From an uncultured Paracoccaceae bacterium (lineage in GTDB: Bacteria > Pseudomonadota > Alphaproteobacteria > Rhodobacterales > Rhodobacteraceae), in the NCBI GenBank assembly GCA_947487205.1, contig CANKVU010000019.1:1-64000 (forward strand): 64,000 bases of DNA. Direction: 5' to 3'. The notes under the pieces are model-generated. The model was not told where the DNA came from. It saw nothing but the letters and a program-made list of their open reading frames with translations, and did no database searches. Positions 38,521 to 48,800 of the stretch are shown here, piece by piece; position 1 is the first letter of the stretch, and every line of letters starts with the position of its first letter. A program made the position numbers and the translations under genes.

Positions 38521-40445
38521 GGGGCCGTGGTCGTCCGCGCCCTCGCCGGGCCGCGATCCGTCTCGAAAAGGTCGCGCCGACGAATGGGCCGGGACCAGGA
38601 TACGGCGCCATCGATATCCCATGACGCAGGCTGATCTGCGGCCGGGCCGGCGCATCCGGGCGGTCAAGGGTGTCCCAGACCCCGCGTCGGACTCGCAGGC
38701 GTCCGTCGCCGGGCCCTGCGGAATTCGGACGCTGGCGCGGCAAGGCGATCACCGGGGCGTACCGTCTCCTGGGCCGATCTTCCCGTCGTCGGAGGGGCCA
38801 CCGGTGTCGGACCGGGGGATAGCGGATCCCGCGCGGGTCGCCGTCGCGATCACCGGTTCGGGCGCGTCCTCGGCGCGTTCGGCGACCGGGTCGTCGATCG
38901 GCGAACCCGGGGCGTGGGCCGGCGGCCGGTCCGCGCCGGGCGGGCGCCGCGCGCATGGTCGGCCGCCGAAGAGGTGCCGAGACGGCCGTCCCGACGCCCG
39001 CCCGGCGCAGGACCGGCAGGCGCGGGGCCAGTGCCCGGCCCGGCGCCGGCGGCGGCCGGGACACGGGCGCGGCGGCGGCGGGACGGGTCGCGCCCCGATT
39101 TGCGGCGCCGCCGGCCGCCCCGCGTCGCAGGTCGAGCGCCGCGGTGAACCATCCCACGTGGCTGGATGCGTGGAGCGGATATCCCGGGAAAAACGCGGAA
39201 TCGAAGCCCCTGCGGCATCAGGCCCGCACGAGGGAGCCGAGGTCGTCGCCGTCGCCGTGGGCGAGAATGTCGGCGTGAATCTCGGTCGCCGCGGAGCGTC
39301 AGCGACGGAGCGCCGCCCGGTCGCGAGCGCTGCCAACGGTGAACTTCCTCGCGGCGCGGCCGAAGGCGACCCAGGCCACCAACTCGGAATGGACGTGGGG
39401 CTCCGGGCAAGACCGCCGCTCCCGGATCCGGGCCACGGTCTGCCCGAGCATGTCGAACACCCCGCCGAGAACATCGAGCTGGCCTTGCCCGCTGCCGCCA
39501 TTTCGTTGCGGCCCGTGGCCGAGCCGCGAAACCGCGGAGCCGTTCCGGTTGCCATTCCCGCAGACGGCGCGCCCCTGTGACGCTCCGAATGATCTTCGTA
39601 TGCGCGGGACCGCCGGCGATGGCCCGCATCGGCGAGGCGCACCAAGCCCGCGCCTCGTCGGATATCCAGGGCCCATGAAAGCGACGAGCGTCATGGTCGC
39701 GTCACGCATTCAGCAGAAGCGGTCGTCCCAGCTCCGCCCGCCGGCTATCGCCTCGGGCAGGGGAGTGGTCGCGGCGACGGGCCCGCCCGTCGGGCCGTAA
39801 ATGCGGCCCTTCAGGACGACGGGGGAATGGGTCACCACCTCCGTATCGGCGCCCTGATCGGGCCATCGCGAAACGCATTGCCGGCGCTGGGTCGGTCCCG
39901 GCGGAAGCCCGCGTGGCGCCTTGGGGGCATGGGCAACGCGACACCGCCCAGGCGATCGACGGGGAACGGGCCGGCCGGCCGGCCGGCGCTACCGGCCGGT
40001 TTCCGGCCCCGGGGCGCTGCGGCCGGGGTCCGCTCACGATGCTCCCGCTACCATGCCGGATCCACGAGACGAATCCTCGACCCGGGTCGCGGGCCGGAAC
40101 GGCGGGGAGTGGAGAGCTCGCAAGCCATGGACCGGTTCGACCGGCGCAGCCTGGCCGGTCCGGTCCGGAACATCATCCCCGCATTCGGGAGGAGGTTCTG
40201 TCGAGACCGTGAGCGTCCATATCCGCGTGCCCGTGACCATCGGATCAACCCGGTCGTCGGCCAACCCGAATGGCAGCGCCGTCCGCTTCAGGAACCGGGG
40301 CCGGAATGCCGTGGAGCCGGGCATCTGAGGCGAAGCCAGGTCAAATCCTGCCTCGCTCGAACACTTGCGGCCGTGCGCGGAGCCCATCTGAGCCGATCCG
40401 TAGATCCCCGCGATCGATCCGGCGCGCGGATGCGCCCCGATCGGG
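38521..40445. other. 1.9-kb gene-free tract between the hexonate cluster and the type I secretion genes
   Basis: No convincing gene. Frames are low-complexity Arg/Pro/Gly. One minus-strand stretch (about 39299-39480, including ELVAWVAFGRAARKFTVG) looks slightly more protein-like but matches nothing I know. At 39969-39986 there is an uninterrupted run of GGCC units (about four copies) next to the palindrome ACCGGCCGGT, a potential cruciform. Confidence 0.5.
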
Positions 40446-41792
40446 CTAGGTGAAGGCCCGGTCGCGCAGGATGCGGATCGGCTTGAGCAGATAGGCGATC
40501 AGCGAATTGGTGTCGGTCGCGATGTCGGCCGTGACGGTCAGTCCGGGTACCGCCGCGTGGCCCGCCTCGGCCGACCCGACATACGGTGTATCGAGGGCGA
40601 GCCGCACCTCGAAGACCTGTTCTCCGTCCTCGGTGACCACGCTGCCGGGGGAAACCCGGTCGACGATGGCCGCGACCTCTCCGAAGCGGGTGTAATCGTA
40701 GGTCAGGACCTTGACCTGCGCCGCCGATCCCTCGACCACGCCGCCGATCCGGGAGGCGGGGATCTCCACCAGCGCATAGACCTCCTCACCCTCGGGGACG
40801 ATCTCGGCCACGACCTGGCCGGCGCCGATCACCTCGCGTGGTCCTTCCACGCCGAGAACGTTCACACGGCCCGCCACCGGCGCGGTGATCTCGAGCCGGG
40901 ACAGGCGGTCCTCCACCTGCCGCATCTGCGCCCTCGTCTCCTCTCGTTCGGCCTCCAGCGCGGCGACCTCGTCGACGGCCTCCCGATGCCAGTTCGAGCG
41001 CAGCTCGGCCTCCCGCGCGGTCAGTTCCGCAAGGTCCGACGCGATGCGAGTCTCCGCGCCCTCGATCTCGGCCAGTCCGCGCTCTAGAACCAGCGTGTCG
41101 CGGGCCGCCTCGTCGCGGCGGAACCGCGTCGCCAGACCGCGGTCGAGACTGTCCTGGCTCTCGCCGAGATAGTCCCGGACCAGGGAAAGCTCGCGCTCCG
41201 CCGCGCTCCGCTGGCGGCGAAGCGCGGGCAGTTGCCGCGTCAGGGATTCGCGCTCGGCCGCGATGCGCTGAAGCTGGGTGGCCAGATTGGCGCGGGCGCT
41301 GGCGAGGGCGTCGCTCTGGCTCTCCCAGAGGCCCCGCGTCTCGCCGGCAAGGGGTCCGTCGTCCCCCGCGGCGAGGGCCCGCAGCCGCGAAATGGAAAGA
41401 TCGAGACGCGCCATGCGGGCCGCGGCCTTGTCCCGCTCCAGGCGAAGCTGCTCGGCATCGAGGCGCAGGAGGACATCGCCGGCCTCGACCCGCTGGCCGG
41501 GGCGGACGAGCACGGTTTCGACGATGCCGCCCTCCAGGTGCTGCACCTTCCTCAGGCCGTCGGCCGGCAGGAGCGCTCCCTGTCCCGTCACGACCTCGTG
41601 GACGGGCGTGACGCAGGCCCAGACGAGAAAGACGAGGATCGCCGTGACGCACAGGGCGATCAAACGTCGGGCGGGGCGGGTCTGGTGATGCGATTCCAGT
41701 TGCAACCTGTGGCCCAGGACATCGTCGCGGAACTCGTCGGGATCGAACGGGGCGGTGTTGCGCCCCGCCTGGAGGGTGGTGGATCCGATCAT
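40446..41792 (-). CDS. HlyD-family periplasmic adaptor of a type I secretion system
   Basis: A 448-residue membrane fusion protein. A short cytoplasmic N-terminus (1-45) is followed by one membrane helix (LIALCVTAILVFLVWAC, about 46-63), then a lipoyl half-motif and HLEGGIVETVLVRPGQRVEAGD near residue 85. A long coiled-coil hairpin (about 110-300) and a beta-barrel with RLEITAPVAGRVNVLG near 305 complete the fold. The C-terminal RSPGSVV-type segment and SLIAYLLKPI end are typical of the HlyD/PrtE/LapC group. The ATG overlaps the stop of the ABC gene (ATGA). With the two ABC proteins and an unlinked outer-membrane channel it would export the RTX protein encoded divergently. Confidence 0.92.
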   Translation of the reverse strand: MIGSTTLQAGRNTAPFDPDEFRDDVLGHRLQLESHHQTRPARRLIALCVTAILVFLVWACVTPVHEVVTGQGALLPADGLRKVQHLEGGIVETVLVRPGQRVEAGDVLLRLDAEQLRLERDKAAARMARLDLSISRLRALAAGDDGPLAGETRGLWESQSDALASARANLATQLQRIAAERESLTRQLPALRRQRSAAERELSLVRDYLGESQDSLDRGLATRFRRDEAARDTLVLERGLAEIEGAETRIASDLAELTAREAELRSNWHREAVDEVAALEAEREETRAQMRQVEDRLSRLEITAPVAGRVNVLGVEGPREVIGAGQVVAEIVPEGEEVYALVEIPASRIGGVVEGSAAQVKVLTYDYTRFGEVAAIVDRVSPGSVVTEDGEQVFEVRLALDTPYVGSAEAGHAAVPGLTVTADIATDTNSLIAYLLKPIRILRDRAFT

Positions 41793-43990
41793 GGCGATGT
41801 TCCCGGGGATTTCGTGAGGTTGCGAAGTTCGGCGATCCGTCCCTGGTCGAGCCGCAGATTCCGGTCGGCGAGGGCGATATGGCTGGGGCGGTGGCTGACC
41901 ATGACCATGGTCATGGTGCCGATCCGCGCCGACAGCGCGGCCACCAGCGCGGCATCGAGATCGGCATCGAGGGATTGCGCGGGCTCGTCGAGGAGGAGCA
42001 CGCGCGGCCGCCGCAGGAGGGCCCGGGTTAAGGCGAGCGTCTGGCGCGTGCCGCGGGACAGCTCGGAATGCCGCGTCTCGGTCAGCCGCGTCTCCAGCCC
42101 GTCGGGCAGGGCGCGGATCACCGGAAGGATGCCGAGTTCGTCCATCAGCGCCTCGATCTCCCGCCGCGTGGCCATCGGCGCACCGATGCGGAGGTTCTGA
42201 AGGATCGATCCGTGGAGGAATTGCGGCTCCTGGTGAACGAGGCCGACCGCCTCGCGCACCTCGTGGAGCGGCAATTGCCGCAGGTTGCGCCCCTCCAGCG
42301 ACACGACGCCGGCCTGCGGGACGAGCAATCCCTGCATCAGTTCCAGGAGGGTCGTCTTTCCGGCGCCCGACGCCCCCGTGACCGCCAGGAACTCGCCCTG
42401 GCGGACCTCGAGGTCGAGCCCGGCCACGGCGGGCTGGGATGCGCCGGCATGGCGGAACGAGACCTGACGCAACGCGATACGGCCGGGCTTGCCCGGGGGC
42501 ACCGTCAGCCGGCCCGGGCGGGTGTCGCCCTCGCCGGGAAGCGCCATCAGCGTGTCGACCTGGTGGACGAGACGCAGGAGGACGGGCAGGCGGGGCAGCA
42601 GCATCAGGGCCTGCTGGACCGGCGTGATGATGCGCCATACCACCAGCATGCAGGCCACCAGCGCCCCGGTGCTCAGATCGCCCGTCAGGACGTGCAGGGT
42701 GCCGATCGCGACGGTGGCTCCCCCGGCGACGGGGGCCGTGACGCTCGATACGGTGGCGATGACCCGTCCCATCCCGACCGATTGTCCCTTGGTCCGCGCG
42801 GCCTCCACGGCGGCGCGGTCCAGTCGTTCGCCCCAGGCCTCCCGACATCCGAGGGTCCGCAGCGTGGGCAGGTTGGTCAGCATGTCGAGGAAGAGCTCGT
42901 CATAGGACGTCCGGGCGTTCTGCGCCGCGATCGACCGGGCGCGGGCGGCGGGCAGAAGGACCACGCCGACGATTCCCAGCCCCAGGACCAGCGCCAGCGG
43001 CACCGCGCCGACCGGCCCCACCAGGGCCATCAGGACCAGGCTGAAAAGGATCGCGAACGGCAGTTCCATCGCCACGACGGCGAACTGCCCGGCGAGATTG
43101 TCGCGAATCGCTTCGAACTGCTTGAGCCGATTGACCTGGCTGATCGCCGGAACGCTGGTCAGCCGTTCGACCGGCAGCGACAGGACCTTCGACAGCAGAC
43201 CGGTGGACAGCATGTATTCGATACGGCCGGCCAGGTGCCCCATGAGCCGGGCCCGGATCCGGCGGAGCGCGATGTCGAAGCCGATCACCAGCGCGGTCCC
43301 CACCACGATCGCGGCGAGCGTGTCGCCCGCCGCCGACGGCAGGACGAGGTCGTAGATGCCCATGATCGCCACCGAGGTCAGAAGGACGACCGAGTTGATC
43401 GCGAAGGTCAGCCCCAGCAGCCAGAGCATCGTGCCGCGCAGGCCGCGCAAGAGGCCCGCGGTCCAGGACCCGGGCCCCGGTGTCTCGACCGGATCGGTGT
43501 TGCCGAAGCAGACCAGCGTCCGGCGCCGCCATGACCGGAACGGGCGGATGGCCCGCGTCACCGGATCGACGAGCACGGGACCATCTCCGCGATCCTCGAC
43601 GAGGTGCGGCGCGGGGCCGGGCAACAGGGCGGGAAGCCGCAGCGCCGAGATCTCTCGCGGACGGCGGTCGAGAAGCTGGCTGGCATGGCCGAGGCGGGCC
43701 AGCACCTCGCGCAGGTCCTCGGGGCCGAACGCGTCGGGCATGTGCGGCATGGCCTGCGCGAGCTCGGCGTAAGACGGACTCCACCCCAGGCGATCCAGCA
43801 GGGCGAACATCGCATCCACGTAGGGCCCGGACAGCGGGATCCCGCACAGCGACCCGTTCCGGACATCCTGCCGCATCCTGTGGAGAAGGTCGGCCTTCCG
43901 GTCCGAACGGGCGTCCCGGTTCCAGATGTCGATCGCCTCCTGCGCGGGATCGCCGGGCAGGGTGGAGGGGTCGGGACGCAGCATCAGCAT
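41789..43990 (-). CDS. type I secretion ABC exporter, larger subunit with extra N-terminal domain
   Basis: A 733-residue protein. Residues 1-150 form an extra cytoplasmic domain (IWNRDARSDRKADLLHRMRQ, then a C39-like but non-catalytic region). An ABC type I exporter membrane domain covers about 170-450 with roughly six helices, and an ATPase covers about 480-733. Walker A is VTGASGAGKTTLLELM, the signature is ELSRGTRQTLALTRAL, and Walker B is VLLLDEPAQSLD; all are intact or nearly so. ATG codons at 43990 and 43984 both overlap the stop of the preceding ABC gene, and the first is listed. No cysteine-protease triad is seen in the N-terminal domain, so it probably recognises the substrate rather than cutting it. 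Confidence 0.9.
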   Translation of the reverse strand: MLMLRPDPSTLPGDPAQEAIDIWNRDARSDRKADLLHRMRQDVRNGSLCGIPLSGPYVDAMFALLDRLGWSPSYAELAQAMPHMPDAFGPEDLREVLARLGHASQLLDRRPREISALRLPALLPGPAPHLVEDRGDGPVLVDPVTRAIRPFRSWRRRTLVCFGNTDPVETPGPGSWTAGLLRGLRGTMLWLLGLTFAINSVVLLTSVAIMGIYDLVLPSAAGDTLAAIVVGTALVIGFDIALRRIRARLMGHLAGRIEYMLSTGLLSKVLSLPVERLTSVPAISQVNRLKQFEAIRDNLAGQFAVVAMELPFAILFSLVLMALVGPVGAVPLALVLGLGIVGVVLLPAARARSIAAQNARTSYDELFLDMLTNLPTLRTLGCREAWGERLDRAAVEAARTKGQSVGMGRVIATVSSVTAPVAGGATVAIGTLHVLTGDLSTGALVACMLVVWRIITPVQQALMLLPRLPVLLRLVHQVDTLMALPGEGDTRPGRLTVPPGKPGRIALRQVSFRHAGASQPAVAGLDLEVRQGEFLAVTGASGAGKTTLLELMQGLLVPQAGVVSLEGRNLRQLPLHEVREAVGLVHQEPQFLHGSILQNLRIGAPMATRREIEALMDELGILPVIRALPDGLETRLTETRHSELSRGTRQTLALTRALLRRPRVLLLDEPAQSLDADLDAALVAALSARIGTMTMVMVSHRPSHIALADRNLRLDQGRIAELRNLTKSPGTSP

Positions 43991-45669
43991 CGGGAGGCGC
44001 TCGCCAGGATCAGGGGGGAGGGTGCCGCAGGACGGCCGGCGGCCGGGCGAACGTGGGGACGGAGGCGACCATCCTCGAGCCTGAGCTCGCGGTCGCAGAT
44101 GGCGGCGTAAGAGGGGCGATGGCTGATCAGCAGGAGGGCGGCGTGGGGCTTGCGTGCCTCCAGCAATCCGAGAAGCCGCCGGTCGCCCTCGGCGTCGAGG
44201 GCCATGTTGGCCTCGTCGAACAGGATCACGCTCGGATTGCCGACGAGGCCCGCGATCAGGGCGACCCGGTCGACGATCGCCGCCGGCAGGCCGAGCGACA
44301 CGCCGCGCCGCACCTGCGTCGCAAGCCCGGTATGGTGGGCGTCGAGGAACCCGGCCAGTCCCAGCTGTTCGGCAAGGGCGAGCGCCTCGTCGCGGTAGAG
44401 ATCCGGGCGGAACCGCGTCATGTTCTCCAGAAGGGTCCCCTCCAGCAGGGAATGGCGCTGGGGCAGGTACGCGATGGCGCGGCGCAGGCTCTGCTCCTCG
44501 ACGGCGCGGATGTCGGTGCCGTTCAGGCGGACCTCTCCGGCATCGGGGCGCAGGTGGCCCGCCAGCATGTTGACGAGGGCGGTCTTGCCGCTGCCGACGG
44601 GGCCATGGAGCGCCACGGCTTCGCCCCTGTGCAGGTCGAGGTCGAGGTCGGCGAAGACGGTCTGTTCGCCGTCTCCCCGCGCCAGGGTCAGGTTGCGGGC
44701 GCGGAGGCTCTCGACCGTCGTGATCCGCTGCGTCGGGACGGGCCGCGGCGCGGCGGGGCCGACCACGTCGCTGACTAGCCGCCGGGTCGCCGCGCGGCCC
44801 TCGAACTGTTCGCCGAGCTTCATGACCTGTTGCACCGCCCGGCTGGACAGAAGGATCGACGCGGCCAGCCCCCCCACGGTCAGGTCGCCCCGGATCACCA
44901 GGGCGGCGCCGGCGGCGGCGGCGAAGATCGGCATGGCGAAGGCCAGCGTCGCGCCCAGGCCCTGGACCAGGGCGGCATTCGCCGTCAGCGCCGCGCTCAG
45001 GCCCGCATGGCCCGCCATCAGGCGTTCGTAGCGGCGTTCCATGAACGCCATCGCGCCGAGGCTCTTGATCGTCGCGACCGAGGAGAAGAGCTGGATCAGG
45101 TAGGCGGTGCGCCGCGATTCGATCTCGTCGTTCCGTTCGGACAGGTCCTGCCGGGTCCTGCCGATGCGCCGAAGCGCGGCGAGCGCGGCGATCAGCGTCA
45201 GCGCCACCACCGCGGCGATGGCCGGCGCGATGAGCAGGATGACCGCCACGAACAGCGCGGCGAACGCGGCGTCCACCGCGATCGAGGTTCCGTCGTTCTG
45301 CCGGGTGGTGTTGACCTCGGCCAGCGCGCTCATCCGATCCATGTGCCCGGCGAAGGAGACCTGCCCCACGTCGTCGAGATCCTCGCGCAGGAGCCGATGG
45401 TGCAGCCGCCGGGCCAGTTCCACCTCCTGGAGGGCGCGACCGCGGGTGATGATCCAGCCGTGGGACAGGCGGAGCAGGAATTCCAGCGTGATCGCCCCGC
45501 CGAGCCCGATCATGAGCGCGACGAGGGTGGAGAGGTTCCGGTCCGGAAGGATCCGGTCGTAGACCTGCATCAGGACGATCGGCAGCGCCAGGCCGAGAAG
45601 GTTGGAGGCGGCCGCCGCGGAGACGACATAGCCGGTCCATTCTGTACGGAGCGATCGTTGCGGTACCAT
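43984..45669 (-). CDS. type I secretion ABC exporter, smaller subunit with degenerate signature motif
   Basis: A 561-residue membrane ABC protein. The membrane domain (about 15-300) begins with SAAAASNLLGLALPIVLMQV and contains the DRILPDRNLSTLVALM exporter motif. The ATPase domain covers about 330-561. Walker A is HGPVGSGKTALVNML and Walker B is VILFDEANMALD. In place of LSGGQ there is VSLGLPAAIVDRVALI, so this nucleotide site is degenerate. It overlaps the next ABC gene by a few bases and heads the three-gene operon. ATG 45669 is preferred; an upstream ATG at 45714 adds 15 residues. The pair most likely forms a heterodimeric exporter with one canonical and one degenerate site. Confidence 0.88.
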   Translation of the reverse strand: MVPQRSLRTEWTGYVVSAAAASNLLGLALPIVLMQVYDRILPDRNLSTLVALMIGLGGAITLEFLLRLSHGWIITRGRALQEVELARRLHHRLLREDLDDVGQVSFAGHMDRMSALAEVNTTRQNDGTSIAVDAAFAALFVAVILLIAPAIAAVVALTLIAALAALRRIGRTRQDLSERNDEIESRRTAYLIQLFSSVATIKSLGAMAFMERRYERLMAGHAGLSAALTANAALVQGLGATLAFAMPIFAAAAGAALVIRGDLTVGGLAASILLSSRAVQQVMKLGEQFEGRAATRRLVSDVVGPAAPRPVPTQRITTVESLRARNLTLARGDGEQTVFADLDLDLHRGEAVALHGPVGSGKTALVNMLAGHLRPDAGEVRLNGTDIRAVEEQSLRRAIAYLPQRHSLLEGTLLENMTRFRPDLYRDEALALAEQLGLAGFLDAHHTGLATQVRRGVSLGLPAAIVDRVALIAGLVGNPSVILFDEANMALDAEGDRRLLGLLEARKPHAALLLISHRPSYAAICDRELRLEDGRLRPHVRPAAGRPAAPSPLILASASRC

Positions 45670-45787
45670 GGCGCGTTCGGGTCCTGGGGGCGGGGAACGG
45701 GAACTGCGTCTCATCTGCGCGCCGAACCTTTAAGCACCCCTAAGGTCCGGCGGACATCGACCGGCCCGGTCCGGAAAACTCCGCGGT

Positions 45788-45828
45788 ATTCGTTTCGAAT
45801 AGGGACGAATTTCTGAAGGCATTCGAAA
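45788..45828. promoter_or_regulatory. ATTCG/CGAAT box cluster in the divergent promoter of the secretion operon and its RTX substrate
   Basis: Within 41 bases there are four ATTCG/CGAAT pentamers (45788, 45796, 45806, 45821). They form an 8-bp perfect inverted repeat TTTCGAAT-N20-ATTCGAAA (45793-45828) and an overlapping 6-bp repeat ATTCGT-N11-ACGAAT (45788-45810). The cluster is AT-rich against a GC-rich background and lies between the ABC gene and the RTX gene. It looks like a multi-site operator. Confidence 0.5.
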
Positions 45829-45898
45829 GGTTTCGGTGGTCGAGTCCCCATCGGGTGCCGGCCGCGACGCGGGCGGCGGGAATGACGGACAGGGTGTC

Positions 45899-48800
45899 AT
45901 GTTCAGACGAACGAATGCCGGGGGCACCGGCGAGGCCGCGAAGAGCTCCCGACGCCACCTGTCGGAGGATGCCGGGTCGCGGAGTTCCACATCCGAGGCG
46001 GAACCGCTGGCGAATGCCGGCGCCGCGCCGCTGTTTCTTGCCTTCGACACGATGATCGAGATCCCCGCGTCGGCACGATCCCTCGACGCGGTCGCGCCAA
46101 GGGAGGCCGCTTTCGCCTCCGTAACCTCGGAGGAGGACAGGACGCCGCGGGCGACCGCGGAGATTAGCGACACGATCGGGTCCGGCCACGAGAGCCTGCC
46201 CGCGCAATCCAGCGCGATCTCCTCCCCGGCCGCGCCCTGGGCGGCCAAGGCAGCCCCTTCCGCCGAGGATTTCGCGTCCATCGGCCCGGGTCCGGCCGAA
46301 GGCAGACCGCCCCCCGTGTCCGCCGACGCACCGTTGGGGAGGGCGGAGCCGGTGGCGGAAACGGGGGCCGGGCCGGTCCGTTCGGACGAGGCGTCGGCGG
46401 TCTCCGACGAGGTCGTCGAAGACGTTCCGCCGCCGGTGGAACCTGTGGATGCAGGTCCCTCCGAACCGGCGCCTGCTACGGATGAGCCGAGCGGGCCGCC
46501 GGCTCCGCCCCCGGACGAAGGCCCGTCCCCGATCCCGGTCACCTCCCCGGTGAACGAGTTCGCCGTCGGCCCCCTCGTGGATGCCGATCCCGCGCCGGAC
46601 GGTTTCCTGGAAGATGCCGGCGCGGGAACCGCGGTCGGGGTCAGGGCCAGGGCTGTCGACGATGATGCCGCCGACACGGTGAGCTACGGCGTCGACGATC
46701 CGAGGTTCGCGGTGGATCCGGACGGCACCGTTCGCGTGGCCGAAGGCGCCGCCTTCGACGCCGAGACGGAGCCGTGGATCGCGATCACCCTCACGGCGAC
46801 CTCCACCGACGGCAGCCAGAGCCACCGGACGATCACCGTCCGGGTGGGGGACGTGAACGAGTTCGCCGTCTCGCCGATCGTGGATGGCGACGCGACCGCC
46901 GACGGGATCGTCGAGGACGCGGCCGCCGGCACCGCCGTGGGGGTGACCCTGCGGGCCGACGATGCCGACGCGACCGACAGCGTCGGTTATTCCGTGGACG
47001 ATCCGCGGTTCGTCGTCGATGCCGGCGGCGTGCTGCGCGTGGCCGACGGGGCGAGCTTCGACGCCCGGTCCGAACCGGCCGTCGAGCTGATCGTCACCGC
47101 GACCTCCACCGACGGATCGCAGGCGACCCGGACGCTGGTGCTGGACGTGGCCGAGGTGACGGAGGCGCCGGTGATCGGGGTTCTGACCGCCGGCGGCGTC
47201 ATCGACCGGACCAACCATGACGCGACCGGGGACGGATTCGCCGTCACCGCCCGCCCGATCGCCGAGGGTGGCGGCCCGGCCGAGGCCTCCGGAGACCACG
47301 TCTCCGTTTCCGGCGGCAATCTCGGGGTCGCGGGCGTCACCGCGCCGAGCGCCCCCGCGAACCAGATCGGTTACGACCCAGTCGCCGGCCGGACCGAGGA
47401 GCTGATCGTCGAGTTCGACGCCCCCGTGACCCGGGCGGACCTCGACATCCGTCACCTCTTCGCCGACGAACACGGAACGGGCGGGCACGAGACCGGGACC
47501 TACACGCTCTACATGAACGGCACCGAGGTCGGCTCCGGCAGGTTCGTGTCGCCCACCTCCTCCACCGTAGTGACCCTGGCCCCGGATGCGGTCTTCGACC
47601 GGATCGTGCTGGGCGCGGCGCCCTTTCCGAACCAGGGGGCGTTTACCGGCGACAGTTCCGACTATCTCGTCCGCTCGATCTCCTACACTTCCCAGATTGG
47701 CGTGTCGGAGGCGGCCGATCCCGGCACGCTGGCGGTCAAGCTGACGGCGAAAGACGCCAATACCGACGACCACGTGACCTTCGCCATCGTGGACGCCGAC
47801 GGCCACGTGGTCGATGACCCGAATTTCGAGATCGTCGGGGACGAGATCCGCGTGAAGGCAGGCGCCTCGCTGGACCGCGAGAGCGCCGCCAGCCACGAGA
47901 TCACCGTGCGCGGCACCGACACGAGCGGATTGAGCGATCGGACGACGATCACGATCCATATCTTCGACGCAAACGAATTCGCCGTCACGCGGCCGGTCGA
48001 CACCGACGCCGCCCCGAACGCGCTGGCCGAGGACGCCGCCGCCGGCACCGCCGTCGGTGTCACCGCGCAGGCCATCGACGGTGACGCCACCGACGTGGTC
48101 ACCTATTCGGTGGACGATCCCCGCTTCACCGTCGATCCCGACGGGACCGTGAGGGTCGCCCAGGGCGCGCGCTTCGATGCCGAGAGCGAGCCCGAGATCT
48201 CGTTCACGCTGACCGCGACATCGACCGATGGCAGCCGCAGCCACCTGTCCGTCACCGTCGCCGTCGGGGACGTGAACGAGTTCGCCGTCACGCCGGCCCG
48301 CGACGCCGACGCAGCCCCGAACACGATCAGCGAACACGCCATTGCGGGCACGCGCGTGGGCCTCACCGCCGAGGCGGTCGATGCCGACGCCACCCTGTCC
48401 GGCGTGAGCTACAGCGTGGACGATACGCGCTTCACCATAGACGCTGACGGGGTCGTGCGGGTTGCCCCGGGTGCGGTGTTCGATGCCGAGACGGAACTGG
48501 CGATCGACCTCGTCGTCACCTCCCGGTCCCAGGACGGGTCGACCGCGACGGAGACCTTCCGGATCGACCTGCAGGATGTCGACGAATTCGACATCGGCCC
48601 GCTGGGGGACGCCGACGGGGCGCGGAACGCCGTGGGCGAGCATGCCGCGATCGGCAGCCGCACCGGCATCGTCGCCGCGGCGGTCGACGCCGACGCGACG
48701 GCGACGGTGACCTATGCCCTGACCGACGATGCGGGCGGCCTCTTCGCCATCGATGCCGGAACCGGGGTGGTGACGGTCGCGAGCGATCTGGACTTCGAAA

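Noticed and set aside
44000-45640. Upstream extension of the larger ABC gene frame across the smaller ABC gene
   Set aside because: It is the same-strand out-of-frame shadow of the 561-residue ABC gene. The real start overlaps that gene's stop at 43984-43990.
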